Notes: generated from the letters alone by a model not told the origin. Counted from the first letter of the stretch, positions 44,404-53,963 are shown. The stretch is DNA of 64,000 bases from Azotimanducus sp965220185 (GCA_965220185.1 OZ244807.1:1922001-1986000), one strand, 5' to 3'. Translations and numbers: made by a program.

Positions 44404-46584
44404 ATGAAGCGGCGCTTGACAATGTGTAGGCGCCTGCTCGGAACGCTCATTCACGCCGATGTGAAAAACAGGCCGCCGGCAAACTCAGAGGCCAAGCGTC
44501 TCTTTGTCCTGCCGCGCACATCTTTGTCGGACCTCGCGATTCTCATGAACGCCCTGCAGGCCGACAACGAGAACTGGACATTCATGAGCGAGGCTCACAG
44601 CTGGTTCCGGCGTCGCAGACGCATGAGCGTGTGCCCGAATGCTTTGATAGCTGCGCATCAACTCGCAGTGCTCGGCGAACCTGTCGAGATCATTCCTGTC
44701 AGCGTGTTCTGGAGCCGCTCACCTCGCTACGAAACTTCATTGGCAAAACTCCTGCTGTCGGAGCGATGGGTGCCTGCTTCGCGTGCCAAGCGATGCCTTG
44801 AGGCGGTCGTCAACCGAAAGATGGTGCAGATTGTATTTGCGCCGCCCATCAAGCTCGACGAGCTGTTGAGCGCACAGGTCGAGCCGAAGCGAGCGCTGCG
44901 ACGAACCGCTCGGCTCGTGCGCGTCGTCTTCAAGAACCAGCGTCTCGCGTTGCTCGGCCCCGAGCTTTCGCTCAAGCGCCGTGCACTAGAAGGCGTGCTT
45001 TCGCAGCGCGAAGTGCGGCTCGAAATTGAGCGGCGCGCCGCAAGTTCGGGCTTGCCGCTGGCGCGCGTTGAAAAGCAGGCGCGCACCTTACTTGCGGGCA
45101 TGGTCTCCGATTTTTCCGCGATCACCCTGCGCCTCGTGTATCGATTCGCAAGCTGGTGTTGGAAATGGGCAGATACGGCTTTCGAGATTCGCGGCCTCGA
45201 CGCCGTTCGACGGCACGCGCAATCGGCGAACATCGTCTATGTGCCATGCCACCAAAGCCATCTCGACTATATCGTGCTGTCATACATTCTCTACCAGCAA
45301 GGGCTGTCGCTGCCGCATATCGCCGCTGGCGAGAATCTCAATCTGCCAGTGCTCGGCAGGCTGCTTCGGCATTGCGGCGCTGTGTTTATTCGTCGCAGCT
45401 TTCGCGACGACGACTTGTATCGCGCGCTCATCACCAGCTATCTTCGCCTCATCCTCATGCGTGGCCACACGCTCGAGTTCTTTCTCGAAGGCTCGCGCAG
45501 TCGCACAGGATTTCTCATGCCAGCGAGACGCGGCATGCTTGAGATCACACTGAGCGCTGCACGCGCCGCGCCGCCGCGGCCCTTGGTGCTCGTGCCTGTG
45601 AGATACGCGTATGAGCACGTGCTCGATGGCGCAAGCTATGCAAGTGAGCGCAGCGGTGCGGCAAAGCGCGGCGAATCGTGGAGCGATGCGGTGAGAAGCT
45701 TTTTTCGTCTGCGCCGAGGTCTTGGGCCGATTGGCGTCGCCTTTGGCGAGCCAATTTGCTTGAACACCGCGGACGCGCCGTCCGCCGCTCAGCTTGCGCA
45801 CGACCTGCTCCGCCGAATCAATCGGCAATTGATGGTGACGTCCGGCCATTTGCTCGCGCTCGTCTTTGCGGGCCGGCAGCGACTGAATATCTCAGTCGCG
45901 ATGAGCCAGCTTGAACTCTACATGGAGTGGTTGCAAGACCAGGGCTTTGAAGTCATGGCGAATGGCGCTGAATCGTGCATTCTCGCGGGCGAGCGCCAAT
46001 CGCTGGTGACACATGAACGCTTCGCAGGCGTGCACTGGCTCTGCGTGACCGCAAGCGGACTCAGGCTGCTCTCGTGGCACCGCAACAATGCCCTCCATGG
46101 CCTTGCGGTGCCATCGCTCATCTCCGTCAACGACTCAATCGATGCGGATTCGGCATTGCTTGATGTGCTCGGCGCCGAGCTCAACATCGGCCGGCCGACC
46201 GCTGCAGATATGCAGCACTGGCAGGTGCGAATCAAAGAATGCAGCGTCTGCCAAACGGCTGCGGGGCGAGCGCTGCTCAAAGCGCTGCTGCAGCCGACAT
46301 TGGAACGTCTTCTGCTCGTGTTGAGCGCCTTTAGGCATGCGCCAGCGAGTCCTGACTCCCTCATCGCAGAGTGCCTTCACCGTGCGTCCCTGCTAAGGGC
46401 TCACCTGTCCGAGCCGCTCAGCCGAGATGCAGCGCGCCTCTCAGTGAACGCACTCTTGAGCGTATCGGTGATCGAAGCGACGCCTCAAGGCGTCCGCAGC
46501 ACAGCACTCACGAGCAGCGTGACCTCGGCACTTCAGTCGTGTCTGCCGAGCAAAGTGCGAGCCGCCCTCAGCGCGGGCTCCTAG
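44404..46584 (+). CDS. plsB: Glycerol-3-phosphate 1-O-acyltransferase PlsB
   Basis: A 726-residue membrane-bound acyltransferase that starts phospholipid synthesis. Block I is CHQSHLDYIVLSYIL (the HX4D catalytic pair), block II GAVFIRRSF, block III FLEGSRSRTGFLMPARRGML, and block IV LVPVRYAYEHVL. The shape is that of PlsB, somewhat shorter than E. coli's 807 residues. The ATG at 44404 follows the pump stop; an ATG at 44344 would overlap the pump gene. The 3' end overlaps the convergent tsaB by 17 bases. Confidence 0.92.
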   Translation: MKRRLTMCRRLLGTLIHADVKNRPPANSEAKRLFVLPRTSLSDLAILMNALQADNENWTFMSEAHSWFRRRRRMSVCPNALIAAHQLAVLGEPVEIIPVSVFWSRSPRYETSLAKLLLSERWVPASRAKRCLEAVVNRKMVQIVFAPPIKLDELLSAQVEPKRALRRTARLVRVVFKNQRLALLGPELSLKRRALEGVLSQREVRLEIERRAASSGLPLARVEKQARTLLAGMVSDFSAITLRLVYRFASWCWKWADTAFEIRGLDAVRRHAQSANIVYVPCHQSHLDYIVLSYILYQQGLSLPHIAAGENLNLPVLGRLLRHCGAVFIRRSFRDDDLYRALITSYLRLILMRGHTLEFFLEGSRSRTGFLMPARRGMLEITLSAARAAPPRPLVLVPVRYAYEHVLDGASYASERSGAAKRGESWSDAVRSFFRLRRGLGPIGVAFGEPICLNTADAPSAAQLAHDLLRRINRQLMVTSGHLLALVFAGRQRLNISVAMSQLELYMEWLQDQGFEVMANGAESCILAGERQSLVTHERFAGVHWLCVTASGLRLLSWHRNNALHGLAVPSLISVNDSIDADSALLDVLGAELNIGRPTAADMQHWQVRIKECSVCQTAAGRALLKALLQPTLERLLLVLSAFRHAPASPDSLIAECLHRASLLRAHLSEPLSRDAARLSVNALLSVSVIEATPQGVRSTALTSSVTSALQSCLPSKVRAALSAGS

Positions 46585-47224
46585 CTCCCCAATCGGCATC
46601 CGCCTGCAGATAGACAGGCAGCGCGCGAGCGGCTTCGCAGGCTGTTGCCGTTGGCACTAGGGCGAGCACAGCTTTGGCGCTCGGAAGGATATTGGTATCT
46701 GCCGGGATTGCTTCATGCCTCACCTCAACGCAGCCGTCACCGACAGCCAAGTCCGGAACACTATCGAAGACGACACGAGACGCTTGAACTCGCCGCTCGA
46801 CACCTAAGGCTTCGAGCGTGTGACCGTTCCAAGCGAAATCTCCCACATACACTTCGCCTGCGCGTGCTTTGATCAATGCACAAATATGCGCCGATGCGCC
46901 TCGCTCCCGCGCGGCCTTCAGCGCCAATGCCGCAAGGCTTGAGACCGGGTAGACAGGCACATTGCACGCCATTCCCCAAGCCTGCGCTGTCGCCGCCGCC
47001 AAGCGCAGGCCTGTGAACGAGCCCGGCCCGCGCCCGAAGGCAATCGCATCGAGAGACCTTGCCTTCACGCCTGATGCCGCCAGCACCTCTTGAATAAGCA
47101 ATGGCAAGCGTTCCTGGTGACGACGCGGCAGCACCTCCTCGCGCGCATGCACGCGGTCGCCAGCCTGAAGCGCGACCGAACATGCGGCGCTCGATGTTTC
47201 TATGGCGAGGATGCGGTTAGTCAT
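46568..47224 (-). CDS. tsaB: tRNA threonylcarbamoyladenosine biosynthesis protein TsaB
   Basis: A 218-residue ASKHA-fold protein with ILAIETSSAACSVAL at the N-terminus and AFGRGPGSFTGLRLAAATAQ, both family hallmarks. TsaB forms a complex with TsaD and TsaE to make t6A37 in ANN-decoding tRNAs. It lies divergent to moeA, with 20 bases between starts. Confidence 0.94.
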   Translation of the reverse strand: MTNRILAIETSSAACSVALQAGDRVHAREEVLPRRHQERLPLLIQEVLAASGVKARSLDAIAFGRGPGSFTGLRLAAATAQAWGMACNVPVYPVSSLAALALKAARERGASAHICALIKARAGEVYVGDFAWNGHTLEALGVERRVQASRVVFDSVPDLAVGDGCVEVRHEAIPADTNILPSAKAVLALVPTATACEAARALPVYLQADADWGARSPR

Positions 47225-47244
47225 GAGACGTTACACTGGCGAGC

Positions 47245-48480
47245 GTGCTCTTGCGAGAAAGACAGGTGCGTCAAATAGCCGATGCACAGTATAGATTGTG
47301 GCAAGGTGTCAGCCCGATTGCCACAACCGAGCAGGTGCGCGTCGGCGATGCCCTCGGGCGCATTGTGGCCGATGATGTTGTCGCGCCAATTGACCTGCCG
47401 CCGTTTGACAATTCGGCGATGGATGGCTACGCGGTGCGCATGGATGATCCGGTGTGGCGTGGCGCTCCGCCCTATGCGCTACCAGTGGTCGGCACGAGCT
47501 TCGCTGGCCGGCCTTGGCACGGCACGCTCAGCCAAGGCTCCGTGCGCATCTTTACTGGCGCCGCCTTGCCGAAGGGGGCGGATGCCATCATCGTACAGGA
47601 AGAGGCCGAGCTCGTTGGGGAGCATGTTCACTTCAAGGAGCGCCCTGTTCCGAAACAACATGTGCGACCCCTTGGCGACGATGTCAGGCAGGGTGGAACG
47701 ATCTTCACATGCGGCGATCGACTGCGCGCTTTTGATCTTGCGTGGGCTGCGGCGTGCGGCATCGAGTCACTTGCCGTGTTCACGCGACCGAAGATCGGTA
47801 TTTTTGCAACCGGCGATGAGCTGCGCGAACCGGGTGCCGAACTCGCCTACGGACAGATCTACGAATCCAACCGGCTGATGCTGAAAAGCCTATGCGCGCA
47901 ACTGCCGGTCGAAGTGAACGACCTCGGCATCCTGGCCGACGACCGTGAACAGTTGCTGAGGGCGCTTGAGCGCGCCGCCGACTGCCATGACATGCTCATC
48001 ACCTCGGGCGGCGTATCGGTTGGCGAATCAGATTACGTGCGCGAGGTGGTGGACACGCTTGGTGCCATCGAACTGTGGCGCGTCGCCATCAAGCCGGGCA
48101 AGCCATTTGCGAGCGGCCGCATCGGAGGATGCCTCTTTATGGGACTGCCTGGCAATCCGGCATCCGCAGTGGTGACGTTCTTGTTGTTCGTAGCGCCCGC
48201 CATTGGCAGGCTCGCTGGCGGGCACGCTAGCAACCCTCTTGAGGTCGATGCCATTCTCGACGTTGCTGTCACGCCTTCAGCAACACGCACCGACTTTCAA
48301 CGAGGCCGTTTCTCGGGCGATGCCGGCGGCTTGCGTGTCGAACCCACGGGGTCGCAAGGCTCAAACCGCATCGGCAGTTTTCGCGACGCGAACTGCCTCA
48401 TCAGACTCGAGCCTAGAGCGGATGTGTACCGCGCAGGCGAGCGCGTGACGATTCTCCCTTTTGACGGATTGCTCAGCTAG
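47245..48480 (+). CDS. moeA: Molybdopterin molybdotransferase MoeA
   Basis: A 411-residue enzyme that inserts molybdate into adenylated molybdopterin. Signatures are PPFDNSAMDGYAVR, GAALPKGADAIIVQEE, PKIGIFATGDELREPG, TSGGVSVGESDYV and MGLPGNPASA. It starts with GTG. Together with moaA and the iorAB-like pair it supports an active molybdenum cofactor pathway. The stop codon TAG lies in a CTAG that begins the accessory segment downstream. Confidence 0.95.
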   Translation: MLLRERQVRQIADAQYRLWQGVSPIATTEQVRVGDALGRIVADDVVAPIDLPPFDNSAMDGYAVRMDDPVWRGAPPYALPVVGTSFAGRPWHGTLSQGSVRIFTGAALPKGADAIIVQEEAELVGEHVHFKERPVPKQHVRPLGDDVRQGGTIFTCGDRLRAFDLAWAAACGIESLAVFTRPKIGIFATGDELREPGAELAYGQIYESNRLMLKSLCAQLPVEVNDLGILADDREQLLRALERAADCHDMLITSGGVSVGESDYVREVVDTLGAIELWRVAIKPGKPFASGRIGGCLFMGLPGNPASAVVTFLLFVAPAIGRLAGGHASNPLEVDAILDVAVTPSATRTDFQRGRFSGDAGGLRVEPTGSQGSNRIGSFRDANCLIRLEPRADVYRAGERVTILPFDGLLS

Positions 48481-48712
48481 TGTCCTGTTGAAGGATAGTA
48501 GAGGGGCGGACGGCAGAGGAGCAAGAGGATGTGCCGAAGCGGACGGGGCCGCCTCCCGTGCCTTCTCGCGCGCCAGCCGCTCCGCGCGAATCGAGTTCTG
48601 AAGTGCTCAGGTCCAAGGCAGTGGACGTGCGTGAACTCTCTCAAAAGAAGCCGGGAAAAAGGGCGACCGGTGCCCCTTTCATTGTGGCAGATCGGCATGG
48701 ATCGAAGGAAAG
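48477..48712. other. Accessory segment after moeA, probable element end
   Basis: It begins CTAGTGTCCTGT, the same outer sequence as MITE-like element B, directly at the moeA stop. Overlapping short frames exist on both strands but none resembles a known protein. With the CTAG at 49692-49695 it borders the secreted protein B gene, suggesting a single insertion between moeA and adk. Confidence 0.45.
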
Positions 48713-48735
48713 CCCCCGGCGAGCGACGCCGGGGG
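48713..48735 (-). terminator. Rho-independent terminator of secreted protein B
   Basis: On the minus strand a perfect 9-bp stem CCCCCGGCG/CGCCGGGGG with a 5-base loop is followed by CTTTCCTT. It lies 31 bases after the stop of secreted protein B. Confidence 0.75.
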
Positions 48736-48766
48736 TCAGTGGTTCATGGTATGGTCGGTATTCCAC

Positions 48767-49610
48767 TCAACCGCCGGGCAGACCCTTGTAGGGCGACTCG
48801 TCACAGTAGATGTGGGAGGGATCATGGAACTGCGCGGCCAGGCGGTTCAGGAAGCCCGCGGACGGTTCGGGCGCGTCGGTGGTCCCATCGTCATCGGTGC
48901 CGTATCGCCCGTCCGGGCCGGGCGTCGGGATGGTGCGATCCAATGCCCGCCGCACACTCGGATGCCGGCTCTCCGTCGCGCAGGTGCAGGTGCCCCACGC
49001 GCCGCCGCTCGAATTGAACTTGTAGACGATGCCCCCGTTGTTGGTCTGGCCCCCTGGGTCAGAGCAATTGTCTAGATCGATCACTTGGTATTCCACCCAT
49101 CGCTTGGCCGGGTCGATCGTGTATCCAGCGCCCGGCATCAGCATGATCCGGACTGTGCTCGCATCGGACTCTATCTTGTCGTCGCCCCAGCAGATCATTC
49201 CATCCGGCATCCCTACTACCCCGCCATACCGATAGCTTGTGGTAAGGGACGCTCGAAATGTACCGCCCGTGCTGATATCGGCACTTCCGTCGGCTTTATA
49301 GGCTGGGACACCGTAGTCGCGCAGCCGGTCCGGACCGGACACGGTGATGGCCCTCAGATTGAGCCTCACATTATTCGCGCTGCGGTCCGCCTTGAAAGCA
49401 AGGAGAGCGCTATCCAGGCAACCTCTCTCGAACCCTTCTAATGTTTGGCCTTGGCTCATTCCGTTTGTGCCAGTGGCGATGCTGACTTCTGGCAGCTGCG
49501 CTGTCGCTGGCGCGGCGAAAGCAGCCATCAGCATGGTGATGGCGAGTACGGCGGTTTTATTTTTATTTAACGGGGGTGGGGGTGAGTGCAGGGGTGAAAT
49601 GCGAGCGCAT
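48767..49610 (-). CDS. Poly-C tract secreted protein B, frame off and tract interrupted
   Basis: GGAGG precedes GTG-ATG (49613/49610); the frame M R S H F T P A L T P T P V K then stops at TAA after a C5-A-C5 tract. The frame offset by one nucleotide encodes N K N K (basic) followed by the signal peptide TAVLAITMLMAAFAAPATAQ and a mature domain of about 240 residues with CTCAT and an Asp/Gly-rich segment PGPDGRYGTDDDGTTD. Removing one C or adding two would join ATG and signal. The A inside the tract should slow slippage, so this may be a locked-off copy. The mature domain is unrelated to A and C. Confidence 0.65.
49572..49582 (-). repeat. Interrupted poly-C tract (C5-A-C5)
   Basis: Eleven bases, all C on the coding strand except a central A. 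It takes the place of the long tracts in genes A and C, between the start codon and signal peptide. Confidence 0.75.
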
Positions 49611-49691
49611 CACGACATATCCTCCGCTTGCGAGCTGTGAATCATGTGTGCATTGTGCGTGATACAGATTTGATTTGTCAATAGAAAGGGG

Positions 49692-49728
49692 CTAGGAGCC
49701 TGTGTCATAAATAAGTGTGGATTCAGCG
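49692..49728. repeat. Solo terminal repeat matching MITE-like element B
   Basis: From 49701 the sequence CTGTGTCATAAATAAGTGTG and the following GATTCAGCGC equal the inner part of the element B terminal repeat; only the outermost bases (CTAGGAGC versus CTAGTGTC) differ. It ends within the last codons of adk, whose stop lies in it. Confidence 0.75.
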
Positions 49729-50361
49729 CATAGCCGATTCCACCTGCTCGCGAACCGCATCAAAATCGCCGTCCGCCGCAATGCGCACGTAGCGCGTCGA
49801 ACCCTCCTTCGCTGCCTGCTCATAGTAGTCAATGAGCGGCATCGTCTGTTCCCGATACACAGACAGCCGCGCCAATACCGTGTCTTCTCGATCATCGGGG
49901 CGCTGTATGAGAGGTTCACCAGTGACATCGTCAAGTCCAGGCGATTTCGGCGGCCGATGCAGAAGATGGTAGACGCGCCCCGACCCCGGATGCACTCGGC
50001 GACCGACAAGACGGTCGATCACCAATTGATCCGACAGTTGCAGTTCAAGCACGAGGTCGATTGGCACGCCACCTTCGCGCAAGCCCTCCGCCTGCGCCAC
50101 CGTCCGTGGCACGCCGTCAAGGAGATGTCCGCTGGTCGATGACCTCAGCAAATCGAGCACCAGTCGAATGATGACATCGTCAGGCACAAGGTCGCCTGCA
50201 CTTAAGATCGACTCGACCCGCTTGCCGAGTTCGGTGCCTGCGGCAATTGCTTCGCGCAGCATGTCGCCAGTAGATACCTGACGAAATCCGAAGGTTTCGC
50301 ACATGTACTGTGCCTGGGTGCCCTTGCCAGCGCCTGGCGGCCCGAGCAGGATGATATTCAT
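49723..50361 (-). CDS. adk: Adenylate kinase
   Basis: A 212-residue kinase interconverting ATP, AMP and ADP. P-loop GPPGAGKGTQA, STGDMLR (AMP site), a long-form LID domain (RRVHPGSGRVYHLLHRPPKSPG), and DDREDTVLARL. The usual LLDGFPRT reads LLDGVPRT, an uncommon change. The LID has no zinc cysteines. The ATG at 50361 gives the canonical MNIILLGPPG; upstream ATG 50427 lies inside recO's end. Confidence 0.95.
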   Translation of the reverse strand: MNIILLGPPGAGKGTQAQYMCETFGFRQVSTGDMLREAIAAGTELGKRVESILSAGDLVPDDVIIRLVLDLLRSSTSGHLLDGVPRTVAQAEGLREGGVPIDLVLELQLSDQLVIDRLVGRRVHPGSGRVYHLLHRPPKSPGLDDVTGEPLIQRPDDREDTVLARLSVYREQTMPLIDYYEQAAKEGSTRYVRIAADGDFDAVREQVESAMR

Positions 50362-50410
50362 GACCGCTTCACGTGTCGGGCAAAGCACGCGAGTATACCC
50401 ACAGCGTGCG

Positions 50411-51106
50411 CTATTCGTGCAGACCACGGCTCATCAGCGGTGCCGGCCCGATGTGAGGCGCAATGGCAGCGCGCGTCAGTTGCTTGGCCGCGCGACGAAC
50501 ATCGGGCCCGTCGAATCGGTGCGTCGCGATCGCGAGCAACGCCTGCCCCGCATAGGCGCCTGAGGCGGAGCCCGCAGGCACCAAGCCGAGATTCGCATCA
50601 AACTGGTAAGCCTTGCCTGCATTGATCTCAGCGCCTTCGCAATCAACCGCAAGATTCAGCCCATAGCCAATCGCTGTCAGCAAGGCAAGCTCGTAGCGGC
50701 GAAGCGGCACTTCCATGCGCGCCACCTCCGCGCGCGCGTCACACAAGCCGTCGAGCAACTGTTCATAGGCTGCAAAAATGGATTCCTCAGCCTTGTAGCG
50801 ACGCAGCGCCCGCAGGGTGATTTCATTCGCGTAGAGACCCGCGAGCAGCGTATCGGCTTGCAGCCATCGATGACTGCACAGCTCGTATCGCTGCAATGAC
50901 TTGAGTTCCTCGCGGCCAGACCATGACAACGCCAGGCGATTGAAGGGGCGCAGGCCATGGCCGCCTTTGGCTCGCTTCGCGCCGCGCGCGACAAGGCGCA
51001 CGCGCCCGTGCGCTTCGCTCAACACGTCGAGAATGCTCGATGTTTCCCGATACGGCCACGCATGAAGGATATAGGCGGCTTCGCCAACGACGCGCTCAAC
51101 TTTCAT
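50411..51106 (-). CDS. recO: DNA repair protein RecO
   Basis: A 231-residue protein with an N-terminal OB fold (AYILHAWPYRETSSILDVLSEAHGRVRLVARGAKR), the RecO hallmark, and a helical C-terminal domain. It loads RecA with RecR on single-stranded DNA coated by SSB. It follows era by 6 bases, in the usual rnc-era-recO order. The typical zinc cysteines are not seen. Confidence 0.93.
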   Translation of the reverse strand: MKVERVVGEAAYILHAWPYRETSSILDVLSEAHGRVRLVARGAKRAKGGHGLRPFNRLALSWSGREELKSLQRYELCSHRWLQADTLLAGLYANEITLRALRRYKAEESIFAAYEQLLDGLCDARAEVARMEVPLRRYELALLTAIGYGLNLAVDCEGAEINAGKAYQFDANLGLVPAGSASGAYAGQALLAIATHRFDGPDVRRAAKQLTRAAIAPHIGPAPLMSRGLHE

Positions 51107-51112
51107 AGATGC

Positions 51113-52039
51113 TCATCCGCGTTCGTCAATGCCGAACGACCGCACCGCCTTCTCCGAATTGGACCAATTTCGGCGCACCTGCACCCAAAGCTTAAGATGG
51201 ACTTTCTTGTCAAGCAAGGCTTCAAGGCCGCCGCGCGCCTTGCTGCCGATAGACTTCAGTCGCTCGCCCTTGGCGCCGATGACAATCGCCTTTTGTCCTT
51301 CGCGCTCGACAATCACGGCCGCAGTGACGCGAGCGATTTCTCCAGATTCATCGAACGCTTCGATTTGCACCGCCGTCCTGTGCGGCACCTCGTCCCCAAG
51401 CTGACGCATCAGCTGCTCTCGGATCATCTCGCTCGCCATGAATCTCACCGGCCGGTCCGAGAGGTGGTCGTGCGGAAAAAGATGCGGGCCGACAGGCAGC
51501 AGCTCGCTGACACGCTGCTTGAAATCGTCTACGCCATGCCTTTTGCGTGCGCTGATTGGAAGAATCGCGTGCCATGCTTTAAACGCGCTGACTTCCGCAA
51601 TGCGCGGCAGCAGCTTTTCGCGAGGGCGCACCAAGTCGCTTTTGGTCAGGCAGCAAATCCACGGAAGCTTGTTCGCGCCTTGGACGCCCATCACACGATC
51701 AAGCACGGTTCGGTCAAGTGCCGTCACACCGGTCGCTTCTGCCAAGAACACGCCGACATCCGCATTTTCAATCGCCGACAGCGCGTTGCGCACCATTGCG
51801 CGATTGAGCACACGGCGGGCATCTTCATGCACGCCCGGCGTGTCAACCAGCGCCGCTTGGACGTGTCCTTGCGTATAGATGCCGAGCACGGACGCGCGCG
51901 TTGTCTGCGCGCGCCTCGAAACGATGCTGACCTTGGCGCCGACCAAGCGGTTCACCAGCGTTGACTTGCCCACATTCGGCCGCCCGACCACCGCAACATA
52001 CCCGAAGCGGCGCGCTTCGCTCGCAGCTTCAACGCTCAT
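51113..52039 (-). CDS. era: GTPase Era
   Basis: A 308-residue protein for 16S rRNA maturation. The GTPase motifs are GRPNVGKST (G1), DTPGVHE (G3) and LTKSD (G4). The C-terminal KH domain contains IVEREGQKAIVIGAKGERLKSIG. Its start overlaps the rnc stop by 4 bases. Confidence 0.96.
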   Translation of the reverse strand: MSVEAASEARRFGYVAVVGRPNVGKSTLVNRLVGAKVSIVSRRAQTTRASVLGIYTQGHVQAALVDTPGVHEDARRVLNRAMVRNALSAIENADVGVFLAEATGVTALDRTVLDRVMGVQGANKLPWICCLTKSDLVRPREKLLPRIAEVSAFKAWHAILPISARKRHGVDDFKQRVSELLPVGPHLFPHDHLSDRPVRFMASEMIREQLMRQLGDEVPHRTAVQIEAFDESGEIARVTAAVIVEREGQKAIVIGAKGERLKSIGSKARGGLEALLDKKVHLKLWVQVRRNWSNSEKAVRSFGIDERG

Positions 52040-52707
52040 ATGTCGGAACTGTCACGCAAGTGCTCCAAGGCACGCTGCGCGGCCTCGGATTCCGCCTGCT
52101 TCAAACTGTGTCCGCTGCCCATAAAGCGCAGGCTTGACGACTCGATATCGCACTGCACTTCAAAGAAGAGGGCATGGTCGGCGCCGCTGCGAGAGATTTC
52201 TCGATAGATTGGCAACGACTGTCCGCGCGACTGCATCCATTCCTGCAATTCGGACTTCGGATGTCCGGCGTGTTCAATACCTTCTTCGTCAAACAAATGA
52301 TCCACGACGCGCAGCACGTCATCCATGCCGCCATCGAGCATCACGGCGCCAAGCAAGGCTTCAAACGCATCGCCGAGTATGCCTCGACCAGCTTCTCCGG
52401 CGTCGAGCGCGCTGAATTGGCTCGACACGCGAAGATGCTGATGCAGCCCAACGCCTTCGGCCAGTTCTGTGAGATAGGCGTTTTGCACGAGGGCCGCGCG
52501 CATCTTGGTGAGCTGCCCTTCGTCCCAATCAGGATGCCGCTCATAGAGTCGCAGAGCAACGGCGAGCGTCAGCGCCGCATCGCCAAGGTACTCAAGCCGC
52601 TGGAAGTCGCTGCCGCCTGCGCTCGAATGCAATAGCGCCGCCTCGCAAAGTTTCCGGTCTCGGAAGCTGTGGCCCAGCGCTGTTTCGAGATCCGTCGTAG
52701 CAACCAC
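52036..52707 (-). CDS. rnc: Ribonuclease III
   Basis: A 223-residue endonuclease for double-stranded RNA. The signature RLEYLGDAALTLAV lies near residue 40, and a second acidic site is at GDAFEALLGAVMLDGG. The C-terminal dsRNA-binding domain contains FMGSGHSLKQAESEAAQRALEHL. The start is GTG at 52707. The TnpB element II lies 12 bases upstream and separates it from lepB, so transcription from lepB must now cross the element. Confidence 0.94.
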   Translation of the reverse strand: MVATTDLETALGHSFRDRKLCEAALLHSSAGGSDFQRLEYLGDAALTLAVALRLYERHPDWDEGQLTKMRAALVQNAYLTELAEGVGLHQHLRVSSQFSALDAGEAGRGILGDAFEALLGAVMLDGGMDDVLRVVDHLFDEEGIEHAGHPKSELQEWMQSRGQSLPIYREISRSGADHALFFEVQCDIESSSLRFMGSGHSLKQAESEAAQRALEHLRDSSDI

Positions 52708-52724
52708 GCTCTAAATAAAGGGAT

Positions 52725-53963
52725 TTATATACATGACTCCACCAAGTGGTGTCTTGCTACTTTTTGACGTTTCACAGGCCGACCGATGTCGCCACCTCCA
52801 CGTCCAGTCGCCCCAATCCCGGAGGCCAAAATATTCAACGCAGCATTGATGTCTGCATTGTCGGCATGCCCACACGCCAAGCACTTGAATTTCTCTTGGG
52901 TGGGTCTATTGTTTTTGTCGATGAACCCGCATCGTGAACACGTCTGGGACGTGTATTGAGGGTTCACTTCAATCAACCGCGCTGACTTGTAGCCGAGCTT
53001 GTATTTCAAGACACCCCATCCGGTGTTGAGGATGGCTTTGTTCAACCCGGCGTATCGCCTGACGCGCCTACCCGGTTCGTTCATTGTCCCTTTCGCCGAA
53101 GCCGTCATACCTTTGGTGTTGAGCTTCTCAACAACCACCGTGCCCGCCTTCGCAGCGATCCGCTTGGATGTGTGATGCTGCCAGTTGTCTCGAAAGCAGC
53201 GAATGTTCCGGCACACCTTCGACAGACGTTGCTTTGTCACTTCTCTTCGCTTTGATTTGATCACTTGTCGTTCCATGCGGCGTTGGTACCGACGCTTGCG
53301 ACACTCAAGTCGTTTAAGACGCTCACTGTCCAACCTCTTGATCTCGCCGTCGCTTGTCGCGACCTGTGCCACGTTCATATCGACACCGACAGCGTAACCA
53401 TCATCAATACGCTCGACTTCGCACGCAGGGACTCGATACCGCACCGTCGCATACCACTTCCCGCGTTCACGTTTGATGGTCACTGCCCGCGCCTCATGGT
53501 CACGATACGGGTCTTCGCCTTTGCGGGCGAGACGGAACCAGCCAAGTTTCTGCAGCCGGATGTGCTTCCCGGCAAGTTTGAAATGACCCGGTTCGGGAAA
53601 CGTCACCGTCCGTGTCCGATACTTCGACTTGTACTTCGGACGACCGGCTTGGTGCTTGAAGTACCTCTCCCACGCGAGGGCTTGATCCTTGAGCGCATGC
53701 CGAACAGCGCCGAACGGCAGCACCTGCAGCCAGTCTGTCTTCGCTCGAAGTTGTGTGAAGACCTTTGCGGTTGATTCAAACCGGGTTGATGGCTTCGGAA
53801 GCACCCACGGAATTCGTTCATGCCACGCATATTCCTCTTCGTTCCGTTCGAGCATCTGATTCCACACATAGACACATGCGCCGGTCACTTGCCACAACAG
53901 TTGATGCTTCGCGCGGGTGCGCGGAAGCAGGCGGTAGCGGGATGTACGATGGGCGTATTCCAT
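52725..53963 (-). CDS. tnpB: RNA-guided nuclease TnpB (element II)
   Basis: A 412-residue TnpB, about 80 percent similar by eye to copy I. Catalytic residues D195, E279 and D371 and the zinc finger C342, C345, C361 and C364 are intact. The frame continues 32 residues beyond NILA, through the scaffold block and into the left inverted repeat, where it stops. The start MEYAHRTSRY matches copy I. Confidence 0.95.
   Translation of the reverse strand: MEYAHRTSRYRLLPRTRAKHQLLWQVTGACVYVWNQMLERNEEEYAWHERIPWVLPKPSTRFESTAKVFTQLRAKTDWLQVLPFGAVRHALKDQALAWERYFKHQAGRPKYKSKYRTRTVTFPEPGHFKLAGKHIRLQKLGWFRLARKGEDPYRDHEARAVTIKRERGKWYATVRYRVPACEVERIDDGYAVGVDMNVAQVATSDGEIKRLDSERLKRLECRKRRYQRRMERQVIKSKRREVTKQRLSKVCRNIRCFRDNWQHHTSKRIAAKAGTVVVEKLNTKGMTASAKGTMNEPGRRVRRYAGLNKAILNTGWGVLKYKLGYKSARLIEVNPQYTSQTCSRCGFIDKNNRPTQEKFKCLACGHADNADINAALNILASGIGATGRGGGDIGRPVKRQKVARHHLVESCI
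52755..52840 (-). ncRNA. Putative omega-RNA scaffold of TnpB element II
   Basis: The block is conserved with elements I and III and overlaps the last coding part of tnpB, which here stays open through it. The 35 bases between it and the element end include CACCACTTGGTGG, a palindrome, then the inverted repeat. A guide would thus be element-encoded. Position and conservation are the only evidence. Confidence 0.4.

Noticed and set aside
48531..48791. Short plus-strand frame after moeA (PPPVPSRAPAAPRESS...) as a protein
   Set aside because: It is low-complexity, overlaps the terminator of secreted protein B, and lacks a ribosome-binding site and family resemblance.
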